DNA from: Aegilops tauschii subsp. strangulata
Taxonomy: Eukaryota > Streptophyta > Magnoliopsida > Poales > Poaceae
Reading direction: 5' to 3'
Length of the DNA: 64,000 nucleotides
Assembly (NCBI RefSeq): GCF_002575655.3
Contig: NC_053038.3
Span: 205,890,730-205,954,729, forward strand
This document shows, piece after piece, positions 43,827 through 55,500 of this stretch. Positions within the stretch are counted from its first letter, which is position 1; each line of letters starts with the position of its first letter. A model generated the notes under the pieces. The model worked only from the letters and a program-made list of their open reading frames with translations. It had not been told where the DNA came from and ran no database searches. The translations under genes were made by a program, and so were the position numbers.

Positions 43827-44045
43827 ATCCCACTTTTGGAAGTGACCGTGAAGGGATCGACAACCCCTTTTTCGCGTTGAGTGCAAGTGTTTGTTATTTT
43901 GTGCAGGTGCATATATTGGGGTCTTGCTTGTGCCTCCTACTGGATTGATGCCTTGGTTCTCAACTGAGGGAAATAATTATCTCTACTTTGCTGCATCACC
44001 CTTTCTTCTTCAAGGGAAAAATCAACGCAAACTCAAGAAGTAGCA
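43827..44045 (+). repeat. Truncated LTR fragment E, right part
   Basis: Continues the fragment at 6031-6365 across the insertion of C. It ends in caagaagtagca, which looks like the true 3' end (CA) of that LTR, directly followed by gypsy sequence of D2. No primer-binding site follows, so only a piece of the LTR remains. Confidence 0.5.
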
Positions 44046-44191
44046 GGCCTCTAGCCCGTTCAAGCTCTAGCAAGCGCCGGATGTCTGGGCTGGGGGCGGA
44101 TGTCTGGTGGCTCGCGTTAGGCCGGATGTCCGGGGTCTCGGCCGGATGTCCGCGCTGGGAGTGGCCGCACTTCGGTCGCTCTTTGTAGTCA
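44046..44191 (-). repeat. Sequence following the pol stop of D2 (3' region or LTR piece)
   Basis: GC-rich stretch with a recurrent phrase, gccggatgtc or close variants, at least six times between 44075 and 44310. It lies immediately downstream (minus strand) of the end of the D2 pol frame and probably belongs to the 3' region or LTR of that gypsy element. Confidence 0.4.
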
Positions 44192-44681
44192 TCAGGCCGG
44201 ATTTTTGGGCTGCTCGGGCCGGATGTGCGGGTCCTGTAGCACTTCAGCTGCCGCTCTGTTTCGTCCGTTGCTGGACTGGGGGCGCCAGATATCTGGGCCA
44301 GGGGCCGGATGTTCGGCCGCTGTAGACTTCAGCGGTCCCTTCTGTCGTGTTACTTCTTCCGTGTACTTAGGGAATTGTCCATGATCCCGAGCATCTCCGA
44401 GGTGGCCTTGTTGATACCTAAGCACACATGGAAACTCGTTAAGGAGAGAGGTCACCCCGGTCTCGATGGGTTTTGTATGTGCTCGTGTCATCGGTCCACT
44501 CAGCACTTGGGGAGACGAAGGTAGGTCCATGGGAAAGATCTGACCTTGGGAAAGATCCGACCTTGGATCGAAAACCTCATCACCATGGAAGGGAGATAGA
44601 TCCTTGACATTGAAGATGTCACTCATGTTGTACTTGTCGCATGGAATGTCGATCTTGTAGCCATTCTTGTTGTAGCGTGCT
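44192..44681 (-). pseudogene. pol: C-terminal end of gypsy pol (fragment D2, part 2)
   Basis: The minus-strand frame reads R-Y-N-K-N-G-Y-K-I-D-I-P and then S-D-I-F-N-V-K-D-L-S-P-F, the conserved end of a gypsy integrase, followed by a tail with G-P-M-T-R-A-H. It joins in frame to 58146 onwards once the array at 44682-58140 and one copy of gtgct are removed: K-V-L-A then R-Y-N-K. The final 60 or so residues before the stop at 44192 are probably read-through into non-coding 3' sequence. Confidence 0.85.
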
Positions 44682-46145
44682 TGTGATGGCCCCGATTCAA
44701 TCGTACACTACTCATGCATGCAAACGTGTACGGTCAAGATCAGGGACTCACGGGAAGATATCACAACACAACTCTAGAAACATAAATAAGTCATACAAGC
44801 ATCATAATACAAGCCAGGGGCCTCGAGGGCTCGAATACAAGTGCTCGATCATAGACGAGTCAGCGGAAGCAACAATATCTGAGTACAGACATAAGTTAAA
44901 CAAGTTGCCATAAGATGGCTAGCACAAATTGGGATACAGATCGAAAGAGGCGCAGGCCTCCTGCCTGGGATCCTCCTAAACTACTCCTGGTCATCGGTGG
45001 CGGCCTGCACGTAGTAGTAGGCACCTCCGGTGTAGTAGGAGTCGTCGTCGACGGTGGCGTCTGGCTCCTGGGCTCCAGCATCTGGTTGCGACAACCAGGA
45101 AGAAAGGAAAAGGGGAAAGAGGGAGAAAAGCAACCGTGAGTACTCATCCAAAGTACTCGCAAGCAAGGATCTACACTACATATGCATGGGTATCTGTGTA
45201 AAGGGGCAATATCGGTGGACTGAACTGCAGAATGCCAGAATAAGAGGGGGATAGCTAGTCCTGTCGAAGACTACACTTCTGGCAGCCTCCATCTTGCAGC
45301 ATGTAGAAGAGAGTAGATGGGAAGTTCACCAAGTAGCATCGCATAGCATAATCCTACCCGGCGATCCTCTCCTCGTTGCCCTGTTAAAGAGCGATCAACG
45401 GGTTATATCTGGCACTTGGAAGGGTGTGTTTTATTAAGTATCCAGTTCTAGTTGTCATAAGGTCAAGGTACAACTCCAAGTCGTCCTGTTACCGAAGATC
45501 ACGGCTATTCGAATAGATAAACTTCCCTGAAGGGGTGCACCACATAACCCAACACGCTCGATCCCATTTGGCCGGACACACTTTCATGGGTCATGCCCGG
45601 CCTCGGAAGATCAACACGTTGCAGCTCTACCTAGGCACAACAGAGAGGTCAGCACGCCAGTCTAAATCCTATGGCGCAGGGTCTAGGCCCATCGCCCATT
45701 GCACACCTGCACGTTGCGAGGGCGGCCGGAAGCAGACCTAGCCTAGCAGGCGTTCCAGTCCAATCCGGCGCGCGCCGCTCAGTCGCTGACATCAAGAAGG
45801 CTTCGGCTGATACCACGACGTCGAGTGCCCATAACTGTTCCCGCGTAGTTGGTTAGTGCGTATAGGCCAGTGGCCAGACTCAGATCAAATACCAAGATCT
45901 TGTTAAGCGTGTTATTTTGAAGTAACCGCGAACGCCGACCAGGGCCAGGCCCACCTCTCTCCCAGGTGGTCTCAACCTGCCCTGTCGCTCCGCCACAAAG
46001 TAACAGTCAGGGGCCGTCGGGAACCCAGGCCCACCTCTACCGGGATGGAGCCACCTGCCCCTTCAGCCCCCATCTACGAACAGTATCATAAGTAATGTAA
46101 CAGTATAAAGTATATAGCATATGCCCGTCATCACCTCCCGAAGTG
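44682..46145 (-). repeat. Left LTR of array (3' LTR), truncated
   Basis: Begins TGTGATGGCCCC (a decayed TGTGACGCCCC) directly after the target duplication and follows the middle LTR (47513-48975) nearly base for base for 1.46 kb, then stops abruptly. The remaining 2.3 kb, including the GC-rich block, is deleted. Confidence 0.88.
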
Positions 46146-46170
46146 GGCCCGTAAGCTGCACAACCATGTC
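46146..46170. other. Filler of about 25 bp at a deletion junction
   Basis: The bases gggcccgtaagctgcacaac match, with one change, a stretch of the internal region at about 47400-47420, not the sequence expected from either flank. It sits between the truncated LTR and the internal sequence that begins tcccacttctgc (equivalent to 54156). Confidence 0.65.
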
Positions 46171-47512
46171 CCACTTCTGCAATGCATAACCTTTCATTCA
46201 CTTCTCGTTTACGAAGAAGTTATATGGTAGAAATTATCTGGTAAAACACCAGAAGAGTATGACTCGCGAAAACTTTCGGGTTTATACGGTTTTAGGGAAG
46301 GTATAGGTTCAACCCATCGGGACCTATTAGGAACATATACCACAAACTTCAGGAGCGAATAACTCAAGCTCGAAAGCAGAGCATGGTTGACAAAAGCAGG
46401 GGATACAATTTACCAAAGGCATTATGTATCCGAGGAAAGGCTCACAAGGTTATCGAATATGAAGGACGGTGTCGAAAAAAATCCAACAAAGGATCTAGTG
46501 GTCCACAAGGGATCTGATGTGAGCATCGGTACTCAACCAGAAGAAGGAAAGAGGTAAGGAGATCAGACCATAGAAACAACTGACTAATTTAAGCTCAAAT
46601 GCAAAGGAATTATGATTTTCAAATCAAGGGATCAGAAGCAACACTCTGATTAGGGTTGGATAAGTTGAATAGCCTTAGGGGTACAATCGACAACTATTTG
46701 AATGGTCGAGAACTAGCTCAAGTTCGGGAAGACATCCGAGCCGGAAAGATAATTTATAAGGATCAACTGATGATTGCGTGCATTCGCACACATGCTGAAT
46801 CAATATGGTCAGAATGTTCATCACAAGGATTTTAATGAATATTGCTTGACATATGGAAGTAACCATTATGCAAGTAGGTAAAGAAGATCAAGAGCAATAG
46901 GCTACTTAGGATTTTGGAAGATCGAATGGCATTTCGAAGAATTTTGCAAAACACCTGAACAACTGGGGATGAACGAATCCCCGGTAAATGTGAGGAATTA
47001 TTCATACATGTATTCATGAGGAAAAGGAGCCGCAAGGCAGTAGACACAAAGGATTCTCGGAATATCCGAAGTATTTCAGGGTATCTTGTAATAACAACAA
47101 CAATTGGAAATGAAGTTATGGACGACAAGTGTATGTAGCTTTCCATAGGGATTTATCGGTGGTATGGAAGTGCAACGGCGAAGGGCACAAGGGTCACGGG
47201 GAAACATCAGAGAGTATCTTCAAAATATTCTGGTGCAGCCAGCGATCATCTGGACTGAAGGGGCTCTCCGGGAGAAAGTATTTACGAGAACCTAATGTTA
47301 GAGTTTTAGTAAATTCATTTAACCCGAATAGAAGAGATGTCAGAGTCCCAGAGTATAGGTCGAGGAATAAAAGATCCTACTACCACCCAATGGCGACGTG
47401 GGCCCGTAAGCCGCACAACCATGTTAGTGAGAGTTTTGCAATGACTAGACTCAACTTCAGCCAAAGAGTGTGGAAGGGGGATTCCTACAGGCAGTCGGCT
47501 CTGATACCAACT
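46171..47512 (-). repeat. Partial internal region of array, primer-site end
   Basis: Almost identical to 54158-55500 (1342 against 1343 bp). Non-coding, with a primer-binding site at 47497-47510. The rest of this internal copy is missing. Confidence 0.9.
47497..47510 (-). promoter_or_regulatory. Primer-binding site, middle unit of array
   Basis: Minus strand TTGGTATCAGAGCC, two bases from the LTR, identical to that of element A. Confidence 0.8.
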
Positions 47513-50500
47513 TGTGACGCCCCCGATTCAATCGTACACTAATCATGCATGCAAATGTGTATGATCAAGATCAGGGACTCACGGGAAGATATCACAACAC
47601 AACTCTAGAAACATAAATAAGTCATACAAGCATCATAATACAAGTCAGGGGCCTTGAGGGCTCGAATACAAGTGGTCGATCATAGACGAGTCAGCGGAAG
47701 CAACAATATCTGAGTACAGACATAAGTTAAACAAGTTGCCATAAGATGGATAGCACAAACTGGGATACAGATCGAAAGAGGCGCATGCCTCCTGCTTGGG
47801 ATCCTCCTAAACTACTACTGGCCATCGTCAGCGGCCTGCACGTAGTAGTAGGCACCTCTGGTGTAGTAGGAGTCGTCGTCGACGGTGGCGTCCGGCTCCT
47901 GGGCTCCAGCATCTGGTTGCAACAACCAGGAAGAAAGGAAAAGGGGAAAGAGCGAGAAAAGCAACCGTGAGTACTCATCCAAAGTACTCACAAGCAAGGA
48001 TCTACACTACATATGCATGGGTATCTGTGTAAAGGGGCAATATCGGTGGACTGAACTGCAGAATGCCAGAATAAGAGGGGGATAGCTAGTCCTGTCGAAG
48101 ACTACACTTCTGGCAGCCTCCATCTTGCAGCATGTAGAAGAGAGTAGATGGGAAGTTCACCAAGTAGCATCGCATAGCATAATCCTACCCGGCGATCCTC
48201 TCCTTGTTGCCCTGTTAAAGAGCGATCAACGGGTTATATCTGGCACTTGGAAGGGTGTGTTTTATTAAGTATCCAGTTCTAGTTGTCATAAGGTCAAGGT
48301 ACAACTCCAAGTCGTCCTGTTACCGAAGATCACGGCTATTCGAATAGGTAAACTTCCCTGAAGGGGTGCACCACATAACCCAACACGCTCGATCCCATTT
48401 GGTCAGACACACTTTCCTGGGTCATGCCCGGCCTCGGAAGATCAACACGTCACAACCCTACCTAGGCACAACAAAGAGGTCAGCACGCCGGTCTAAATCC
48501 TATGGCGCAGGGTCTGGGCCCATCACCCATTGCACACCTGCACGTTGCGAGGGCGGCCGGAAGCAGACCTAGCCTAGCAGGCGTTCCAGTCCAATCCGGC
48601 GCACGCCGCTCAGTCGCTGACGTCAAGAAGGCTTCGGCTGATACCACGGCGTCGAGTGCCCATAACTGTTCCCGCATAGTTGGTTAGTGCGTATAGGCCA
48701 GTGGCCAGACTCAGATCAAATACCAAGATCTCGTTAAGCGTGTTATTTTGAAGTAACCGCGAATGTCGACCAGGGCCAGGCCCACCTCTCTCCCAGGTGG
48801 TCTCAACCTGCCATGTCGCTCTGCCACAAAGTAACAGTCGGGGCCGTCGGGAACCCATGCCCACCTCTACCGGGATGGAGCCACCTGCCCCTTCAGCCCC
48901 CATCTCCGAACAGTATCATAAGTAATGTAACAGTATAAAGTATAAAGTATATAGCATATGCCCGTGATCACCTCGCGAAGTGATCACGGCCCAGTAGTAT
49001 AGCATGGCAGACGGACAAGAGTGTAGGGCCACTGATGGAACACTAGCATCCTATACTAAGCAATTAGGATTGCAGGTAAGGGTAACAACTGTAGCAACAA
49101 TGACAGGCTATGCAGCAGAATAGGATTAATCGAAAGCAGGAACATGCTACGCTACTCTAATGCAAGCAGTATAGAGAAGGAATAGGCGATATCTGGTGAT
49201 CAAGGGGGGGCTTGCCTGGTTCCTTTGGCAAGAAGGACGGGTCGTCAACAACGTAGTCGATCGGGGCACCAGCAGCAGCGTCAGTCTCATAGTCTACCGG
49301 AGAGAAGTGGGGGGAAGAAATAGTAAATACGGAGCAAGCAAAGCATCACAAAATATGACAAGGCAATACGCGGTGCCAGGGGTGATCTAACGCGGTAGTA
49401 AGTGATACTGGTGAAGGCGGGAAACATCCGGGAAAGTATCCCCGGAGTTTCGCGTTCCGGACAGATGAACCGGAGGGGGAAAGTTGCGTGTTTGCTATGC
49501 TAGGGATGTGTGGCGGGCGAACGGGTTGCGTATCCGGATTCGTCTCGTCGTTCTGAGCAACTTTCATGTATAAAGTATTTTCATCCGAGTTGCGGATTAT
49601 TTTATATTAATTTTTAAAGTTTTAATTCAATTTTGGAATTAATAGATTTTAATTAATTAGAAAAGGTAATTATTGGGTCAGCATGACATCAGCATGATGT
49701 CAGCAGGTCTACACTAGGTCAACCCTGGCACATGGGGCCCGTACGTCATAGTCTGAGGTTAATTAAACATGGATAAATAGTTAACTAAATGATTAGGTTA
49801 ATCTAATACAAAATTAATGAAGTTAATTAATTCATTAATTAATTAATTAATATATTTTTTAGAACTCCTTTTTTTAAACGTTCTCGGCTGTGGGCCCCGT
49901 TTGGCAGTGGCCCAGAGGCCATAGCGGGCACGGGCGCTAACGGGCAAAGCCCGATGGGCGCTAGCCCGCAGGGGCGCACCCGACTTGGCAACGGGGGGGA
50001 CGGCTGGCGGGCGCGGGCGCCAGCGCGCCGGCGTGGAGCTCCGGCGGCTGCGACCGGGCGGAGCATGGGGAGGGCCGCGGCTGCCGACACGCAGCAGGGC
50101 GGAAGCGGGATCGGGCTAGCGGAGCGGTGCGGAGGGGGCAGCGATGGAGCGCAGCGTTGGGGGCACGGGCGCGCGTGTTGGCGTCGCCGGGTGCTCGCAC
50201 AGGGCGTGACGAGGGCGTCCAGGGGCACAGGGCGCGGTGAGCATGGGGCGCGGCCAGCAGCGGGGAAAGGAGCGACGGGGACGGAGAGTGCCGCGGGCGG
50301 CTCCGAGCGGCACGGCAAGGTAGTGGCCGGAGCGGGCGTGAGGCGCGGGGCGAGCACCAGCAGGGGCGCGGACGGACATGGTCGGCGCGCGGCGAGCGCG
50401 AGCGCGCGCGGAGGAGGAGCGGGGGCGCGGTGACAGGAGCCACGGCGTGGGCGGAGCGTGAACGTACGGTGGTGACTGCGGGGCAAGGGGAGGACGGGGG

Positions 50501-51296
50501 CGCTCACGTGCGCATGCAGGGGATCGGGCGGCGAGGCTCGCAGGAGCCGAGTTGAGGAGGAGGATGGGGACGAGCGCCGGTGGGGAGGAGGCAGCGACGG
50601 ACGACGAGCTCCGAGCGGCGGCGGCGGGCGCTGGAGGCCTCCAGGCGGCGTCGGTGGCGGTTCGGTCCCCCGATCCAGATCTGGATCGGGGAGGAGGGCA
50701 AGGAGAGTGGGGGGAGTGGGGAGTGGGTTAGGGTTCGGGGGGAGTGGGGATAGGATAAGGGAGTGGGGGCGTGGCCGGTTGGGCCGGCAAGGCGGCCCGG
50801 TGGGCCGAAGTCCAGTGGGGGGGGTTTATTCTGTTTTTGTTTTTTTAGACCTTTTCATTTTTCTTTTTATTTATTTTCCTTTTACTTTTTTCTATAATTT
50901 TCAATATACCTTAGTTTTAGTAAAAATATCTAAGTTGCACCTAATTTAGTATATGTAAATATGCCGCAACCACATTTAACTTGGCACACAAAGTAAAATA
51001 GTTTGTGATGGTTTCTTATTATAAAAGCTTTTAAATATTTGTTTTTGCTACTGTTTTGTTCATTTTAGAGTATTTAAATAATTTGTAAAATTGTGGATTC
51101 TCCACCATAATTACCTATGCATTATTTGTCACAATCCGAACATTTTAGTTTTAATATTTGAAAACTTTTGTGGTTTGCCTTTAACTCAAATTTGAATTTG
51201 AATCGTTTTGGACTAACGTGAGATTAACAACAGCAACCGCGATGACGTGGCATGATTAACAGGGAATTACTGTAGCTTAAATATCCGGGCGTCACA
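47513..51296 (-). repeat. Middle LTR of array (3784 bp, full length)
   Basis: Begins TGTGACGCCC and ends GGGCGTCACA, a perfect 10-bp inverted repeat. It contains a GC-rich block at about 49900-50820 with overlapping ORFs (the longest, minus 49839-50507, has 222 residues and no known domain), and AT-rich stretches at 49600-49860 and 50830-51290. It is bordered by a primer-binding site on the left and by the polypurine tract GTGGAGGAGAA (minus, 51298-51308) on the right. Confidence 0.9.
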
Positions 51297-54200
51297 ATTC
51301 TCCTCCACTACAAGAAATCTCGTCCCGAGATTTAAGAGGAAAAGTGACGGGGAAGGGATTTGGTTACGCAATTCTAACGAGTCATCTTGGTCTTGATTGC
51401 TCTTCTCGAAGAGGTCGATCCATTACATGGGTGTCTTCATTTCTCTGCTTCGGGTCATCATGACGATGTTGGCATCCTTTCTTCGGGGGCTCCATCGTAC
51501 TTACGAATAGGAAAGGGTCAGCTTGACAACGATAGAACGCTGCCAGGGGTAATCATCGGGGGTTATCCCACGAATGAACATATGAGTATCTCTCGAGTTG
51601 AACGAATAAAACATGCCGAGAGCAAAGTAATATGGTACAATAAGAAGTTTCAAACGGGTAGACAATCGTTCGATGACTGACACAAGGTGTGAAAGGGGTA
51701 TAGAGTAACGAGAATAAGTATTATGTCTGATACCAGAATAGATCACTAGGAAGGTGGCTCGCGAATTACACACGAAGCCAAGCGTGAGGAATAACCTTGG
51801 AAACTGGGGGTGTACACGAGAGTCAAGTTTCGATCCTGTGGAGCTATGGGTTATGGGCCCACCATGTGGGTTAAAGTAGAAAGGGGGCTGACATCTTGCA
51901 CGGTCACGATAGCAAGGCATGTCAGAGGGTAGCCTGTCAGTTATGTCGGCAACAACATCGATACCAAGGGCGAGGGACGAAGAGAACCATTTTCCTGCTC
52001 GTTGAACGAGGCAGACCAATAGGTAAAGTTCTCGTCCATCGGTGGTTACCGGAATGCTATCGACAAATGCAATAGGGTCTTACCGACACGGTAGTACACC
52101 AAGGTGTTTACATAAGCAGAAGAATATTACTGCTTAGATCATATGGATCACAAGGAAGGTTAAACAAATCAACGGAAAGGAAAATGTGATCATCAGATCA
52201 AACAGAACAATGGAAAGGAAAATGTGTTTGACACATATACCAGGGGTATACCCTTCCCAAGGACAAGCAGAGCATGATATCCCTGGCAGGATATAAAGTA
52301 GAAAACCCTTCAGGAAAGGGGAGAGAAATTTCATGACATTACCCATACAACGGTGTTTGGATAATTGAGTAAGAAACATTTATCATTGGGCTTCAAATGT
52401 TCTTGTTGATAATCGGAGTACCACAGACATGCTTCTAGATAGCATTGACATGGTCTTCAAGCAAAGGTCGGACTTGGATACACAAAGGATTCATCAGGAA
52501 CAACTTATAGAATAAGTCTTACAATTTCCTCATGGAGGAATGGTTAACCTTGTTAAAAAGGAAACTATAACAACAGGTCCTCCGGCCAGGTGTGCTAGGC
52601 ATGACATCACCTTACCGGGTCATATAAGGACCAATGTTATAACTCTTGGAAAATATATTCCAACCATCATATCTGATGGAGGTTCAATTTCGATTGGCGT
52701 CAGGGTAACTCAGACTTAGGATGCCTGAGAAGAAAAAGGCGCAACTTAATTTGATGAGATGGCATTGCAAGATTCTCAGGAAATGAACTATGGAAGCAAG
52801 TTCCGAAATAAGAGACCAAGAAGAAGACGAGGATGTGGCTGATGGACTCAACGACAATTTATCAAGAATTCCAACAAGATGGATTTCCACAATTATGTGA
52901 ACAAGGAGATAATATTTGTCAGATCAAATGGTATAATATAATGATGTATGTTCGAGGAAAACATCCACAGTTAAACATTGGTTGAAAGGTGCACTTGAAA
53001 TGCGGGCTGGGTTGCACGACCAACATCAGAATGGCGATTTAGCAACCAGCACACCAAATTGGAATTATTGTCCATTAATTTTGAAGCAATAGGGTTGTTA
53101 GAAGTTTTGAATTTTACACCTCACAGTCCATTTGTCGGTATCCCGGTTGGAATCAACACGAGGACCAAGAAAGAATGGTGATGGTGAGAAGTATCACTAT
53201 ACCAAAGAGTTCCTAAGAGGTGGAGTAATCCTCACAACATCCTTGATATTAAAAGATGGTAATACTTCAAGGTTAAGAAGAACAAATGCTGGATAGCAAG
53301 GATCTCAAGGTATAACACAAAACACAAACAAGTTTGTGTTGAACGGAAGGCAATAAAGTGGTCCATGATAACACAGATCATCGGGGGCAAGGATGGTATT
53401 TCTCATCATGAATTCAATTGATATCCTGGAGGAGCTCGGAATGCTGATGATGATCACGACACATTTGTCGAGAGATTCCATGAAGATGTAATCGATCGGC
53501 GATGACATCAAGTCAAAGGAATGATGAAGCGAAAGGTTATTGGAACCATGGGCACGACACAAACTCAAAATCAAGTTTGTCGTTCAAGGAGAAATGATAT
53601 GACGAGGAAGATCGACGTAAGCTTAGCGCATCGTCGAAAGTGGTGCTCCGGGGATAAGGAAGAGGTAGCACAGTTAAAATTAGCACGATAATGATATAGC
53701 CAATCAGGCTAGGAATGACATGACGGAGTATTAAACTTCCCAACTACAAAGTACTAGGAGTACTGAATCACAGTGTTGATTCGATTCACTATGTAGTGTT
53801 CTCGGTTGACTAATAACTCAAAACTTGGGGGAAATCTGAAACCGATGAGAAGCAATACTAGGTGTAGACTCATAGGAAGCGACATAGTTCTTTGATATTC
53901 TCGATATACCGGATGGTAATACTCGAAGGAAGATCAAAATAGAGGTTGCGGGATGTATTGATCTTCAGAGGACAAGTACTTTCACTTGCCCAAGAGATGG
54001 AATCAAGGAGAAAATATGGTCGGAACCACAATTGCAGAGGATCAATTCACAGATACCAGATGATATTTTATCAAGGAAATAATCATTAGTACAAGAAGCT
54101 TCCATGATAGGATCTACATCGTGTCCATGGGCATGAACACAAAGTTCAAGGTCGACTCCCACTTCTGCAATGCATAACCTTTCATTCACTTCTCGTTTAC

Positions 54201-55500
54201 GAAGAAGTTATATGGTAGAAATTATCTGGTAAAACACCAGAAGAGTATGACTCGCGAAAACTTTCAGGTTTATACGGTTTTAGGGAAGGTATAGGTTCAA
54301 CCCATCGGGACCTATTAGGAACATATACCACAAACTTCAGGAGCGAATAACTCAAGCTCGAAAGCAGAGCATGGTTGACAAAAGCAGGGGATACAATTTA
54401 CCAAAGGCATTATGTATCCGAGGAAAGGCTCACAAGGTTATCGAAAATGAAGGACAGTGTCGAAAAAAATCCAACAAAGGATCTAGTGGTCCACAAGGGA
54501 TCTGATGTGAGCATCGGTACTCAACCAGAAGAAGGAAAAAGGTAAGGAGATCAGACCATAGAAACAACTAACTAATTTAAGCTCAAATGCAAAAGAATTA
54601 TGATTTTCAAATCAAGGGATCAGAAGCAACACTCTGATTAGGGTTGGATAAGTTGAATAGCCTTAGGGGTACAATCGACAACTATTTGAATGGTCGAGAA
54701 CCAGCTCATGTTCGGGAAGACATCCGAGCCGGAAAGATAATTTATAAGGATCAACTGATGATTGCGTGCATTCACACACATGCTGAATCAATATGGTCAG
54801 AATGTTCATCACAAGGATTTTAATGAATATTGCTTGACATATGGAAGTAACCATTATGCAAGCAGGTAAAGAAGATCAAGAGCAATAGGCTACTGAGGAG
54901 TTTGGAAGATCGAATGGCATTTCGAAGAATTTTGCGAAACACCTGAACAACTGGGGATGAACGAATCCCCGGTAAATGTGAGGAATTATTCATACATGTA
55001 TTCATGAGGAAAAGGATCCGCAAGGCAGTAGACACAAAGGATTCTCGGAATATCCGAAGTATTTCAGGGTATCTTGTAATAACAACAACAATTGGAAATG
55101 AAGTTATGGACGACAAGTGTATGTAGCTTTCCATAGGGATTTATCGGTGGTATGGAAGTGCAACGGCGAAGGGCACAAGGGTCACGGGGAAACATCAGAG
55201 AGTATCTTCAAAATATTCTGGTGCAGCCAGCGATCATCTGGACTGAAGGGGCTCTCCGGGAGAAAGTATTTACGAGAACCTAATGTTAGAGTTTTAGTAA
55301 ATTCATTTAACCCGAATAGAAGAGATGTCAGAGTCCTAGAGTATAGGTCGAGGAATAAAAGATCCTACTACCACCCAATGGCGACGTGGGCCCGTAAGCC
55401 GCACAACCATGTTAGTAAGAGTTTTGCAATGACTAGACTCAACTTCAGCCAAAGAGTGTGGAAGGGGGATTCCTACAGGCAGTCGGCTCTGATACCAACT
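51297..55500 (-). other. Full internal domain of array unit (4.2 kb, non-coding)
   Basis: No gag or pol motif in any frame; the longest ORF is 172 residues (minus, 51501-52019) and unlike any family I know. The polypurine tract lies at its right-hand LTR junction (51298-51308) and the primer-binding site at 55485-55498. The part from 54158 on duplicates 46171-47512. A LARD-like structure: large LTRs and a structured but untranslated middle. Confidence 0.75.
55485..55498 (-). promoter_or_regulatory. Primer-binding site, right unit of array
   Basis: Minus strand TTGGTATCAGAGCC adjoining the right-hand LTR. This is the primer site of the outermost (5') LTR. Confidence 0.8.

Noticed and set aside
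49839..50507. 222-residue Pro/Arg-rich ORF
   Set aside because: Half of it is deleted in the sister LTR (55501-58140), and it has no recognisable features of a protein.
51501..52019. 172-residue minus-strand ORF in the array internal region
   Set aside because: No similarity to gag or pol that I can see, and no start or codon evidence; probably chance.
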